A DNA stretch of 64,000 nucleotides from Heliocidaris tuberculata (lineage: Eukaryota > Echinodermata > Echinoidea > Camarodonta > Echinometridae): NCBI GenBank assembly GCA_025618425.1, contig CM046835.1:15201200-15265199 (forward strand), in the 5' to 3' direction. Position 1 is the stretch's first letter; every line of letters begins with the position of its first letter. The position numbers were made by a program, and so were the translations under genes. Positions 36,329 through 49,200 of this stretch are shown piece after piece. The notes below the pieces were generated by a model. It saw only the letters and a program-made list of their open reading frames with translations. It was not told the origin of the DNA and searched no databases.

Positions 36329-36844
36329 CGACTATCTTTGACTGCAACATGCAATTGGACACTTTTGAGCTTGCAACATACGAAAAATCCCGATCTAAAA
36401 CTGAAAATTTCTTGAAATACAGCTCAGTTTTTGAACCCATTTTCCTTACGGACACGCGTAAGACACAAGAATTTTCAGATTAGGGTAGCGGGACCGCCGA
36501 TTACATCGCTAAAATGTGATATTTATCAGTTTATGGATATTTTTTTCATTGCTACTGCGGTTCCCCTGTGACTGACTTTGGTATGTATTGTATGTTTGTG
36601 ATAGGTGATATGCTCTCAAGTCTCATGCTATGCATTTTAAAGTGATTTTTGCCATGCCACTCACACTTATGCGAGGTTATTGGAGATAACCTCGCACTCT
36701 GTACCTTCATACTGTGAGCAAGTGCCTCCCATAGGCAAGTGTGTGATATCTCGCCCATAATTGTTCTGGCTTGAATAGTGTAAGAGTGTAGTCAATGAAT
36801 GCTGACTGGCACTGTATGTGTGCAGGAGGGGAGCAAGATCACTG

Positions 36845-37651
36845 AATGCGGGCTAACTCGGCACTAGGGCGAAGTCGGCCCTACCGGAAATTTGAGGCCG
36901 AGTTAGCCCGGAGAGGTTGAATCGATCATGAAATACTAATCCATAAGGTTTCATTTTGATTACTAAATACTAGCCAAGAACGTTTTTAAACCGTTCTTTT
37001 GATAGAATTGTATGAAATACTTATTTTGAAGTTCATCTTGCAATTTTCTAGAGCTAATGTCATCATATGAAAGTGACATTTTAGGCAGTTTAATGATTAA
37101 TCACAATTCACAGCTCGCATTCGCAATCGCTGTGCGTTGCACTCACTGACTCAGTGACTGGCCATGGGTTCGGTACTCGGACTTGATGAAGGAATTACTG
37201 CAAAATTCCGTAGATATTAATGATGTCTGTAACATAAACTGAAACTAACAACCGTCCATTTGATTATATTAATATTACTTCCATAAATTCTTGATGGATA
37301 ATATTTTTTTACCGACTGTGAGGTTTTGCAATATGTGTGTCCGACTCATCGCTCCGAGTCCATGCAAACACAGTGCACGCTATACGCACGGCCGGCGATT
37401 GCGAGCTGTGTCGTGTGATTAAACTGTCTAAAATGTTACTTTTACATCATGTTACATCAAGAAAATTGCAAGATTATCATCTAACTGAGTATTTCATACA
37501 ATTCTATAAAAAAGAATGGTTAATAAACGTATTCTTATCAAGTAATCACAACAAAACTTTACACATTGGTATTTCATGATCGATTTAAACCCTCCGGGCT
37601 AACTCGGCCTCACTTTTCCCGTAGTGCCGAGTTTGCCATAGTGCCGAGTTA
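36845..37651. mobile_element. Mutator-like foldback with 9-bp TSD, nested in the larger foldback
   Basis: AGATCACTG is duplicated at 36836-36844 and 37652-37660. The opposite arm of the outer foldback has the unduplicated version (AGCAAGATCGCCGGCC), giving an empty-site control. The inverted arms are over 250 bp: TTGAATCGATCATGAAATAC on the left is matched on the right, as are ATAGAATTGTATGAAATAC and CTTGCAATTTTCT. Each end is itself a hairpin of GGGCTAACTCGGC and GCCGAGTTAGCCC. It is 807 bp with no coding sequence. It shares termini with 16735-17040. Confidence 0.88.
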
Positions 37652-37908
37652 GCCCGACCCCAGATCACTGACCAAAAACAGCCTGAAAATTTCACTTGAT
37701 CCAGATGAGAAATATCCTATCGAAGGATCAGGCATGAAATTATATATTCTATCATTCTAAAATGTAGAAAAAAGTATTTTCTCGAAATTTTGCTCATCAT
37801 ATTGATGTTTTTACCTCTTCAACTTAGAGGTTGTGACCCAGCCCCATATAGTGATGGTCCTGTGTGTGCCTCCCGGCCGAAAACACCATCCTTTACTCTA
37901 CTCCTACC

Positions 37909-38080
37909 TTAAATAGCCGTTAGGAAGAAGAACTGATATTTCCAGCAAAATCCAAATTCAAAATCATGTCCAACACCCATGAACACCGAAGCAATCCCCG
38001 CCGATGTTTTATTGCGATCGCATATTGTTTTCATTCCGCCGATGTTGCAGACTAAACTCGGCCAATAAAATTTTGTCCAC
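37909..38080 (+). repeat. Copy of the TTAAATGGCCG repeat inside the large foldback
   Basis: It begins TTAAATAGCCGTTAGGAAGA and continues TGATATTTCCAGCAAAATCC, as in the 41174-41338 element. The next approximately 110 bp is present in both copies but in opposite orientation relative to the shared left end. Confidence 0.7.
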
Positions 38081-39868
38081 AAAGAAACTTGGTATCGCGC
38101 GCACACATTGATCTCTACGATCGTGCACACGGAAAATCAGGACTTTTACTTGTGTGCGATAGGGACCAAATTTTTAATGGCCGAATATTTTTTGGGGGGA
38201 GATGTCAGCGCTCGCGGCGATCAGGAAATGTACACAATGACTTGCGATACCCTGTTTCGCCAGAACTGACAGTAAATTACGGATTTCATTTTTGGAATTA
38301 TCTTTTCCAACATCGGTGAGTTGAATTTATTGTATTTCCTGGATATGTTGGTATCGGTATTTGTAAATTAAATGCTGATTTTGAGTGAATATTGATGACT
38401 TTTGTGCAGTGGTGTTTGAAAGTGTTGAGGTGTGTGACTGCCCACTCACGGAGCCATTGCCGCATCGTTACGTGCGAAACGGTAAAGGCTGATATGGGGT
38501 TCTGTGACATCCCTTTTTAAAATATTTTTAACTTATTGAACGAAACTGTCCTTACCATTGGTTGATGTTTCTCTTCTATGGATGTCACTTGATCGTCTGA
38601 TCAGGCGGTGGTGATGTCCTCAATAAAATTACAATTTTAACATGTGTTTTTCCTTTCTCTCCCGTCTAAGTATCAGCCCAGTCCTGTGCAAGAATTAGAG
38701 GTCTTCGCCTCCCGTATATTCTATACGTAAAACGACCTCCAACTGATTTTCGCACGGCGAATGCATGTCGCGCACTAGTTTTGTTCCCTGCCGGTAGATA
38801 ATTTTTTTTTAGAAAGGATTTTGCCTTGTCGCATTCAGCGATATTTCCAGAATAGCGCCATCATATAGAATTAAAGCTCAACGACTTGAATGTAGACGAA
38901 AATCTCCATCATCGTACACACACACATTGACTGTATGAGGACTGCCATGTAAACCTCTGTGATAGAACTGCGGGAAAACGCTAAGTTTTTTGCCTTTTTA
39001 AAGGGAGATATTTATAAAGTTATTTATTAAATCATAATAAACCAACTAGTTAATGAAAAATCCGTCAAAATTACGAAAAAATTAGTTTATCAGTGCTGTG
39101 AACTGAGGGCACTTTCAAATCCTGCTCCAGCACGTCCGTGAGTGCGAGGTTAATATATTAACCTCTACTAGTGTGAGTGGTGACTGCCTAGACTCTACAC
39201 ACCAAGTATAGTAATGACGCTATAAGTGATACTGACCATTAGCTGGGATGTATGTGTGTATTCAAGGTACTGGGGATACAGATGTAATTTTTTTTTTTCA
39301 AATGGAGGTTTCGTGGGCGAACTGCAGTCACAGAACCATCACTATCATGACTATGTCATGTGGGGCTGTGTCAATTTTGGTGGTGGTCACGAAAGTTGAA
39401 GAGGTAAAAACATAATCAGCAAAATTTTGAGAAATACTTCCTTCTACATTTTAGGATGATAGAATATCTAATTTCATGCCACATTCTTCAACAGGATCTT
39501 TATCATCTTGATCAAGTGAAATTTTCAGGCTGGTTTTGGCCGGCGATCTTGCTCCTTTCCAGCACACATATGTGCAAAATATCACACACTTGCTATGAGA
39601 GGCAATTCATCGCGGTACGAAGATACAAATTGCGAGGTTATCTACAATAACCATGCATATGTGTGAGTGGGCGAACTGATACTTCAGTTTAAATCTTTAT
39701 AGAGTAAAGGATGGTGTTTTCGGCCGGGATGAGAATTCGGCCTGTACGACGTTTGCATGGCAAAATCACTTTAAAATCATAGCATGAGAGCATATCACAT
39801 ATCACACACATACAATACATAACAAAGTCACAGCTGAACTGCAGTAGCAATGAAAAAAATATTTATAT

Positions 39869-40011
39869 AATATTGAATGGCCTTGAGTGGGATACAAGGA
39901 TATATCGCACGAGCTATGAGCATATTTCACGAGTCGGCACGACGAGTGAAATATTTTCAAAGCGAGTACGATATATCCTTGTGTCCCACGAAAGAAAAGC
40001 CATTCAATATT
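39869..40011. mobile_element. Palindromic MITE with AATATTGAATGG ends
   Basis: The left AATATTGAATGGCCTT and the right end inverted AATATTGAATGGCTTT are followed on both sides by GTGGGA(T/C)ACAAGGATATATCG. It is 143 bp, self-complementary, and lies in the DNA that interrupts the right arm of the large foldback. Confidence 0.75.
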
Positions 40012-40242
40012 ATTATTATTAATTGTATGATACCTAGTTCATCAATTTTCACCATTACATGTCTTTATGTTTTTGTATTGACTTCGACATAAAACACAGG
40101 TAGAAACTTTTTTTTGGTCCTTACCCAAGTATCTTGCAAAAGCTGCGCGCATACATCCATTGTCTTAACCTTTGCGTATTTAAGCGCGTATTCACTTTTT
40201 TACGCGTCAAGCGCACCCGAAACCATGAGATATGGAGATATA

Positions 40243-40345
40243 TTGCACGGTCATCCGGGTACTTTTACATAAACCATGAGATATTGTTTTAAAATTGCAC
40301 GGTCATCCGGGAACTTTTGCGCAAACCATGAGATACGCCAATTTT
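40243..40345. repeat. Two-unit 52-bp tandem repeat
   Basis: TTGCACGGTCATCCGGG followed by ACTTTT and AAACCATGAGATA occurs at 40243 and again at 40295. A third partial AAACCATGAGATA lies just upstream at about 40219. Confidence 0.8.
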
Positions 40346-40405
40346 TCTCGTCGCCTGAAAACCCTTCATACAAATAATAATGATAAATATCACATTTTAG
40401 CGATG

Positions 40406-41173
40406 CAGACAGGACACAATAAAATATATCCGAACAACCAATTGCCCCTGTACTGTTGATCTCTAGATCTATCCACACCAAGTAATAGACTTGGTCATAT
40501 GCCTTTACACCTGAAGCAAAGAGTATAATGCGAACACTGCTCAACCCGCTACTAAGCACGAGTGCATATTGTGGTGCACTTGTATGGCGAATGTATCTTT
40601 TCAAGTCTCGTTTTAAAGATAAAGTTAAGTAACTTGAGTTCTGGTCATGAGATTGAATTGTGAAAGAAACTGTCTCAAAGCAATTGGAAAAGGTTGATTA
40701 TACAGCACATAAGAATTGGTGTATGCTGTAAGGTTTTGGAATCACCAAAATTACAAGAAATTGACTCAATCCTGCTGAGAGTCACATGCACTGCACACTG
40801 AAATGTGTATATGGGACTACACACAAATGTTAGGCCCAAACATTTCAGCTGTTTCTTGTAATATTTTGATTGTGAGTGCATTTGAAGAGCAATCCTTTTT
40901 CAGGGGACATATCTACTTTGATAATCTTCCAAACTAACATAAAAAGAATGAGAAAGCTCACAAATTATTTTTTTCCCTTTCCCAGCACTCAGCCTTCCCT
41001 TTAACACGGCGATTTACACCGGCCAAATGTACAACGGAAGTACGAGAGAATAATTTGTCTTGACACTATTAAAGGTCTTTGCCTGACCCCAGAAGCACTC
41101 ATAGCGGCAAATGATAAAATACCTACTGCATAAAAATAAGATAAATATTTCAAACACTAAACTCACTCTTAGC
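40406..41173. other. Gene-free DNA
   Basis: No gene, repeat boundary or RNA is recognised here. Confidence 0.4.
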
Positions 41174-41338
41174 TTAAATGGCCGTTAGGAAGAACTTCTG
41201 ATATTTCCAGCAAAATCCAAAATTTTATTGGCCGAGTTTAGTCTAAAACATCGGCGGAATGAAAAGAACATGCGATGGTGAAAAAAATCGGCGGGGATTT
41301 CTTAGGTTTTGGACATGATTTTGACTTCGGCCATTTAA
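41174..41338. mobile_element. Small element with TTAAATGGCCG inverted ends
   Basis: It begins TTAAATGGCCGTTAGG and ends CTTCGGCCATTTAA, an 11-bp inverted pair including TTAA. The last TTAA is shared with the MITE family 1 copy B that starts at 41335. The interior is inverted relative to the copy at 37909-38080. Confidence 0.65.
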
Positions 41339-41749
41339 CCCTTTTGGGACAGGAATTATTTAAGGGCTAAATTGTTCAAATTTTGCCTTCAAATTGGCAA
41401 CAATAATATTTTTCTTTTAGTTCTACATGGTTCTAATAAGGTGTAATGTCTCTGACAACAATATGCATGGTTAGGACTTTTGTCAAAAGGTTGAAAAAAT
41501 TGCCAATTTTGATAAAAAATAATGATTTTGAAGCTCTCAATGTGTTGCCAATTTAAGAATTTTAAAGCTTATTCTCATTTTTAAACTTCCTGGCATCATG
41601 TGCAATATTATCATGGAACAAAAATGGAAGCAGTGAGTGCAGAAATTTTTGTTCTTTCTACTCATGCATCTGGTATATTTTCTAGAGCTCTGAATCAAAA
41701 GTTATTGAGCCAAACCACAAAATGTGGTCAATTGTCTTGAAAGGGCTAA
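41335..41749 (+). mobile_element. TTAA MITE family 1, copy B
   Basis: It begins TTAACCCTTTTGGGACAGG and ends TGTCTTGAAAGGGCTAA. It is a 415-bp uninterrupted copy collinear with copy A and inverted relative to copy C. The right TTAA has mutated to CTAA. Confidence 0.88.
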
Positions 41750-41948
41750 GGTAAGATTGAGATTTTTTAGAGCTGAATTTGAAAGGAAGTATTTAAAATA
41801 CTTATCTTATTTTTCCCCCATACATTCAGTACATGCGATAGAAAATATGCAGTATTATTGGCATTGTTCGTTCTTAGTGGTCAATACGACCACTATTACT
41901 TGGTGTGGCTATGAGTGAGTATTTGCCAGTGCCATCACTTCCTCTTCA

Positions 41949-42505
41949 CAGAAGCGGATCTAGAGGGGGGGTTGGGGGGGTTGCAACCCCCCCAAAAAAA
42001 AAATCCGGGGACCATTTTTTTTTTTTATCTTATCTTTTTTTTTAAACTTGTAATTTTATTTTATTCTATTTATGTATTTATTTTATTTTTTATTATTATT
42101 CTGCCAGTCCATCATATTCGACTGAGATTTGCCAGTGAGTATCAGTGACAAGCTGTTCATAATAAAAGTATTAGGCTGACAGTGCTTATTCCAAGGTCCC
42201 CAATTCTTTGTATCTGTGTTGTCAACTGGCCTTACATTGCAGGAAAATGCAACTAAATTTTACAAATTTTCATGGGGGGGTTAATTTGGCAATGACCTCT
42301 ATACCAAAAATAGTGGTGTTTTAGATGCAAGAAAACGCCATTTTCACACACAGATTTTCAAAAATTCTCCCTACTGTGGGAGGGGGGACACCCCCCTCCC
42401 ACACCCTCCCCCCCTCGCTCGCTCCGCTCGCTCGGGCTCGGTCGCTACGCTCCCTCGCATACCGCCCCCAACCCCCCCCTTTATAAAAAGCTAGATCCGC
42501 CCCTG
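41949..42505. mobile_element. hAT-like MITE with CAGNNGCGGATCTAG ends
   Basis: The left end is CAGAAGCGGATCTAG and the right end inverted is CAGGGGCGGATCTAG. CTTCA lies directly outside each end (41944-41948 and 42506-42510), probably the remains of a longer duplication. Inside are G/C runs and a GCTCGCTCCGCTCGCTCGGG-type patch near 42415-42440. No coding sequence. Confidence 0.7.
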
Positions 42506-42510
42506 CTTCA

Positions 42511-43230
42511 GTTGCCTCAAATTGCAGTTTGTCCCGAAAGTCTATCATATTATAGATCTATATAGCTTGCTAGAAATGTGAAATTATCTTCTTTGCTATA
42601 CCAATGTCAAAAGCTTGCCTATGCAAAGCTCACTAGAAAATATTTAGTAGATCGATAGCCAGCAATGCAAAAACCTGTGACTAAGACTAAAACAAAATTG
42701 GCTATAATCACAAACTAAAAAAACCCCAAAGTAATGACAAATTTAGGAAAAATTCTGTTGAACTTCCATAAGCAACTCACAAATTCATATGTGATCACAC
42801 CTTTGCTTATTATGAAATATGAACAAACTACATTTAGCGCATCCTTCACAAACTTTTTTTTTTAATTCACTAGATTAAAAGCAAGATGTAACATGCGTCA
42901 CAGGCAGCAACTAAATGTTAGTGCAAAAAATGTGTACTCTTAAATGTCTCCTGACTGTGCAAGTATATCTACTTCATAAAGCACATGGTTTAAATTTAGC
43001 TAGACCAAAAATTCAAAGTAACTTCCCGATACTTTCAAAAGGCTATTTACTGCAGTTATTTAACATTGCCTTTTGAAATGGATAGATCTGGATTTCCAGT
43101 GAAATAGGTTGATGTATGAAAACAGTCCACTTGTGTTAGATTATTAAACAGTCTTTTAAAAAATTTCATTATGGATACAGGAAATCTTACATGAGAAATT
43201 CAAGTGGAAACTACGGGTACCTGTTCCAGA
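42511..43230. other. Upstream region of the capping enzyme gene
   Basis: No repeat family or gene is recognised. It should hold the promoter and 5' untranslated region of the gene starting at 43231; I see no clear TATA box or initiator. An in-frame ATG at 43192 lies upstream of the chosen start, with an in-frame stop at 43117. Confidence 0.4.
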
Positions 43231-43285
43231 ATGGCTGTACCAGATCGTTGGTTGAACTGTCCTCGCAAGGGAACCTTGATTGCAG
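43231..43285 (+). CDS. RNGTT: RNGTT coding exon 1
   Basis: It encodes [18 protein letters not shown] plus one base of a Gly codon; the RWLNCPR motif is the conserved start of metazoan capping enzymes. Donor GTAATT. Confidence 0.88.
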
Positions 43286-46200
43286 GTAATTACTGATACC
43301 TGTGTACATGTACCAGCACATACATGTAGGGGTATAAATGTAGCCCTAGTATACTGCACTGTATTGCAAAGAGGGCTCAATACATTGTATATTGCTAATA
43401 TAGATAAACACCAAGATGTTGTGTAAAATTGGGATATTAGAGGGGGGAAAATGGACATTAGTATTCAGATTACAAAAAGAAACGTACTACAGATTCATCT
43501 CGCTTTGTTTTTGTTTTGCATTCGGTAGCATTTGCAAGTACACTGTAAGCTACTCAAGTGTGTCCATGTTAGACATGGTTGCCAATGGAAAGCATATACA
43601 AATCTGTATTTTCAGGCATGTGGAATTAAAATCTTGTACATAATAACTCTTGAAATGAAGAAAAAAAGGAGAATAATGAGATGTTTTATGACAGTATAAA
43701 AATTCCAATCTCACTCTGCTTCTCTGATACAGGCACGTTTCTGCCTTTCAAGACTCCTCTTGGCCCCCAGTACAATGACAGCATACCGGAGGAGAATCGA
43801 TTTGATGTATCAATGCTGTTTGCCTACATGACCTCTAGACAGGTCAAACTTGGATCGGTCTTTGACCTCACCAATACAAGCAGGTTCTATAACAAGGAGG
43901 ATATAGAGAAGAATGGAGCTAGACACTTCAAGCTGCAGTGTCGAGGGTCAGTGAACTAGATGTGAATTAGATTAGACAATTAAAAATTTTTCTTTATGAT
44001 AATCCACAAATATCAGATTCTAACATGTAGTTCAAGCTTCTACCAATCTTAAAATTTAGTAGGTAAGCTATGTAAACTAGATGTTATGATCACCCTCACC
44101 ATTGAGTTTTATGTATCATAGATTCTGTTTTCATATTTTCATATCATTTTGTTGTTCAAACTACTGGTTTTGTATCAAATAAATGCCATTCATGTAGAAG
44201 CAAGGTTTTGATCCGTGATGCAATCAACAGAAAGCAAACTGAATCAAATTAAATCAAATCAAATCAAATCCAATCCAGTTAATTCAGATCAAAGTGAATA
44301 AAATTAAATGCAATCTTTTCTTAACAGACATGGTGAATGCCCGTCCTTGGATCAGACCTCCCTCTTCATCAAGATCTGCAGTACGTTTGTCAGCAAGAAC
44401 CCTGATCAGATTATTGGTGTGCACTGTACCCATGGCTTCAACCGGACTGGATTTCTCATCTGTGCATACCTGGTAGAAAAACAGGACTGGAGGTGGGTAT
44501 ACTCCTGATGAAAAACATTTTCCAAATGGCTTAATGAATCGGCTTTTTCGTTCTAAAATAGGAAATCTATTCTTTGGACAAAATGCCATGAAAGTTATCA
44601 TTTAGGCAGCAGGTGGGTGTGTTGCCGGCTTCTTCTTGGTGACCTTCTTGGTGCTATCCTTCTCAGCCATGTATATTGGAGAAATGCAGCATGGTCAGTT
44701 GCTAATTCGAATGTGGATAATAAAGAACTTATGTACATGTATGTGTATGTGTTGCCAATATGAAACATTCAAGTTCTATTTTTGTAAACATATTTTATCT
44801 CATGTATGCTATACTGATACAGCAATATTCTCGAAGTCTGTTAATTTTTATTTTTTTTTTTTGCTTTTCTGTTCATCATACTTGTAGCATTCTATGTACA
44901 AGAATTGATTAAAAAAAGAGCACCCATGAGCCCCTTAGAAATCAGAAATAGCACCTAGTATTTTTATTTTGTCTGTTATTTACCTTTTTCTGCCTCTGCC
45001 TCTGCCCACCTAGGATGGTGCTTTAAGCATTATGTTTTCGGGTTTTCCTTTGTCCGTCCGTCCATCCCACTTTCTTGTTAACGTGATATCTCAAGAACCA
45101 TTCCAGCTATGAACTTAAAACTTAATGCTAGTATGTATCACATTAGGAAGACAATCTGATTAGATTTTGGGATACCTAGGTCACAGGTCAAATGTCATAG
45201 AGGTCAATTTATGAAATTTCAGGCTTTAGCATCTTTAACGCAATACATGTATCTCAAGAAACATTTGTGGTATGAACTTCAAACTTGGAGCTAATATTCA
45301 TCATCATAAGAAGACGATCTGATTAGATTTGGGGTACCTAGTTCACAGTTCAAAGGTCATAGTTCTAGGTCAATTCTGAAATTTCAGGTTTCAACCTTGT
45401 TAATGCATTATCTCAAGAACTATTTTGAGGTATGAACTTCAAACTTGGTGCTAGTGTGTATCACCATAGGAAGATGATCTGATTAGATTTTGGGGTTTGT
45501 AGGTCAAAGGTCGAAGGTCATAGAGGTCATTTGCCATGAAATTTCAGGGTTTTAGCCTTGTTATTGCAATATTTCTTGAACGATTTGAGCAGTTAACTTT
45601 AAACTTGGTACTATGCACCACTATAGACAAACTAATTAGTTTTTTGTTTAAGTAGGTCAAAGGTCACAGGTCATATAGGTTAATATATGTGAAGTTAATG
45701 AGTTTTAAAGTTTTGTTATCACCATATTTTAACTATTTTAGTTGTGAACTTCAAATTTGTTACTAGCATGCATCACCATATTGAGATGAAGTGATTAGTT
45801 TTGGGGTTTAGTAGGTCAATGGTCATAGAGTTCAATATGCATGAAATTAAAGATTTGTTAGTTTTGTTATCTCCATATCTAAACTAGTTTATATAATTAT
45901 GAGGAGACAAAGTGATTGGACTTTTGGGTCATTAGGTCAAGGGTCAAAGGACAAAGAGGTCAATTACCATGTAATTATAGGTGTTTTTTTTTCTGGTTAT
46001 CACTATACTTCTAGAACAGGTTGAGCCATGAACTTAACTTAATGTAGGCAGAGGCATATAGGAGATGTAGTCACATTCATCTTGTTTATATGTTGTGCTT
46101 GTGTTTGTTACAGTGTGGATGCAGCAGTGAGCCTATTTGCTCAGGGCAGGCCACCAGGAATCTACAAAGGAGACTACATCCAAGAGCTCTTCCATCGCTA

Positions 46201-49200
46201 TGGTGATATCTCAGAGGCCCCTCCCCCTCCTGATCTCCCTGACTGGTGTGTTGGTGAGTTCAAGGAAAAAGAAAAATGATGATGAAATTGTCCAGCCTGG
46301 TTCTGGAGTAATAAAAGAAGTCCTAATTGCAAATCAAGACTTTAAATGCAGGAGAATGTGCACAAATGTATACTAAGTGAATAGAAATATTTTCTGTATG
46401 TATTTTGACTGATTGATTGATCATATTACCGGACTGCTATTTTGCATGTAGATAAGCAAATCTATGGTGCTTAATATTCAACTGTGATGATATCTCTTTA
46501 TGAAGAAACAATCTTTTTTTTAAAATTTAACAATGTCAGTATAGAAAATGCCACCCAATATGATGAGAGATGGATATTTCTTATGATCCCAGTATACTTC
46601 ATTGTCTAGCCTGTACAAATCAGTAGATGTCAGGACATTGGGGTTAAGCTAAAAGAACACTTTGAACCAGGCAATATTAGACTGCAATACATTTATTTCA
46701 TTGTCATTGATTATAATCTGTCTTACCATACCCTAATTTCTTTAGATATGTTGCACGTGATAATTTCAATTTCAGGGAATGAAAGAGTATCTAGACAAAA
46801 TAACTTTGATTATTTATTTACATCACGTTTCTATAAATATTTGTGCTCTGTGTCAAAACTAGACATAGTTGTGTGCTATAAAAATCTTCTGTTGAACTGA
46901 AGATATTGTTCTTGTTGGATTTGTTTTCATATATCTTATTGTTCAGGAGCTGATGACAGAGAAGATGATGAAATTGGAGGTTCATCCAACAGACAAGGAG
47001 GAGGAGGAAGCAGGAATAAAAGCCAGCAAGATAAGCAGGTGAGTGTAGATATCTAAGAATTCAAATTCCCCATAAAGACTGCTGAAGTATTAAAGTTATT
47101 GTTATTTACTTCTTGAAGATTTAGATTTTCAATTCTTAGGTTCAGAAACTTAGATGACAATTGAAATACATGTTAAGTGGGAATGATATCGTCTTAGAAC
47201 TTTTTGCCAATCGTATGCCAAGACTGTGTCTGAGATATGTCAGACATTCCCCAACATTGCCTTCCAGAAAGATTGTGAGGCAATCTCTTTTTTTAAACGT
47301 GTCAGCTCAGTCATGTCCTGTTAAAATGTGTGTCAGTTCTCTGTTGATTGTAAGAGCTGGTATTTAAAGTGTTTTCCTTTGTATCCGAATTCCTGGACTG
47401 CTGATTATTTGTAAACATTTACACCCTGTATAAATGCTGCTTACTACTACTAATAATAATTATACAATTCGCTTATATTGCACCATCTATCTAGCTAAAC
47501 TATTCGGAGGTGCATTATGAAACTTAGAAAAGGAAGAAAGAAGAAATACCAATGGACTTCTGTTAAATTACAGTTATGTACTGTATGCTATTGTAAGAAG
47601 GACTGTCTTCAGATAAGACTTGAAAGCATCAAAAGTTTGTAGATTTCTAATAACTTTTTTCCCACCAATCTTTATGGTACCGGTCATGTCAACGTACTGC
47701 ATGACGCTCTATTTATCCAACCTTTAATCTGTATTTTCTGTATTTTCCATCTGTGTAATAAAGTTTAATGAATTTGTTTGAATCATATGATGTGGTAATA
47801 TATGGAACATCCCCCCCCCTTTGTTGCATCAGTTCATGGAAGGAGTGGATGGTGTCAGAGTGGTCACAGATTTCCAGAAAGCCAACCATCTCAGAAGAAA
47901 AGTTGAACAAATGGTGGGATGGAGAAAGTAAGACTTTCATTACTATTTCCAGTTAAATCGTTTCATTTCCATACATTAAAGGTGCTTCATCCCTTTTGCA
48001 GCCCCAAATGTTGAAGTTCTGTGAGTATGTGATAAATTACAAAAGATTTATAATTGGAAAACTTGTGCGGATGTGAGAAAGATCATAATTTGCTTTTAAG
48101 TAAGTAATAACAACAATTTGATGACACTTTATCTTTTTGGACTAAAAATAAATTGTGTTATCTTTTTTTAAGTCGGAAAAAATATTGAAAATATCCTTTG
48201 CAACAAAAGCCAGATTTTCATTTCTTACAAAGGAGTTATAGCACTTGTGACCTTGAAATCTCATAGGCAGTATCTACAGGATGTCTATTAAACCTGTGCA
48301 AAGTTTTAGCAGAATTTGTGTAAGTCTGTAAACAGGATGAAACACCTTTAAGAAAAAACAGTTTACAATACTGACATACAATATGCTGAATATATGTTGA
48401 ATCTAATGACTGGTAGAGTTGATTTATAACATCTTTTGTGTGCATATATTGGGCTTCTCAAAAACTTTCATTTTCTGTGGGTTTGGAATAACATTTTTAG
48501 AGTCTTTGTGCAAGGGAAACCTGTCAACACTTAGAAATTTAGAGTCTGCTGCAAAATTTGGGGGTTTGTGTGTGCACCAACCTCTGTCAATGTTGAACCC
48601 TGGGCCATAAGTGTGGTGCATATTTTTTGGATTGTGTTATTCAGTATAGGTATGCGTCGAGATCTTGTAACTTTATTTTTCATATTTGCTCTTCCTAACA
48701 ACTTCAGATCACAAAAAAAAATTAATTTCCTATTGAAGCAATATTTAAACTATCAAAAAAACAGTTGCACTGTTCACTGCAGTCACTGTACATTATGTAA
48801 CAATATGAATTTATATGTTATTTGGTATTTCTTAGACAAGAGTTTCCAGGCAGTCAACCTGTTTCCATGGATAAGAACAATGTCAACTTCCTGAAGAAGA
48901 ATTACTACTGGGTCAGCTGGAAAGCAGATGGAATAAGGTAAAATCAAAGTGTTCAACAGAATTATACCAATTACATTGCAAGATTCATGGTATGTGGGAT
49001 ATAATTTTGCAGCTACATGACTGTATTAAAGAAACTTAGTACATGCACAAGAAAAACTGTCAAAACTACATCAGTCAACAAAATGTAATTTTTACACTTT
49101 CTAGGTACATGATGTTGATAGATGGTCCAGGGGAGGTGTATCTCTTTGACAGAGATCATGTTGTCTTCTCTGCTCCTCAACTCTCATTCCCCAATCGCAA

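Larger units (their letters stand above)
36510..40405. mobile_element. Large foldback element with about 0.5-kb inverted arms, invaded by other elements
   Basis: The left arm (about 36510-37870, minus the insertion at 36845-37651) and the right arm (about 39325-40405, minus an insertion at about 39855-40375) are reverse complements. Shared blocks include ATCGCTAAAATGTGATATTT at the outer edges, AAGTGTGTGATAT, GCCTGAAAATTTCACTTGAT and ACCTCTTCAACTT. The arms differ by extra segments, so they have been rearranged. The centre (about 37870-39325) has no supported gene. No target duplication was found, and the superfamily is unknown. Confidence 0.75.

Noticed and set aside
43192..43230. Upstream in-frame ATG for the capping enzyme
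   Set aside because: It would add 13 residues without family similarity; the ATG at 43231 fits the conserved start better, though it cannot be excluded without transcripts.
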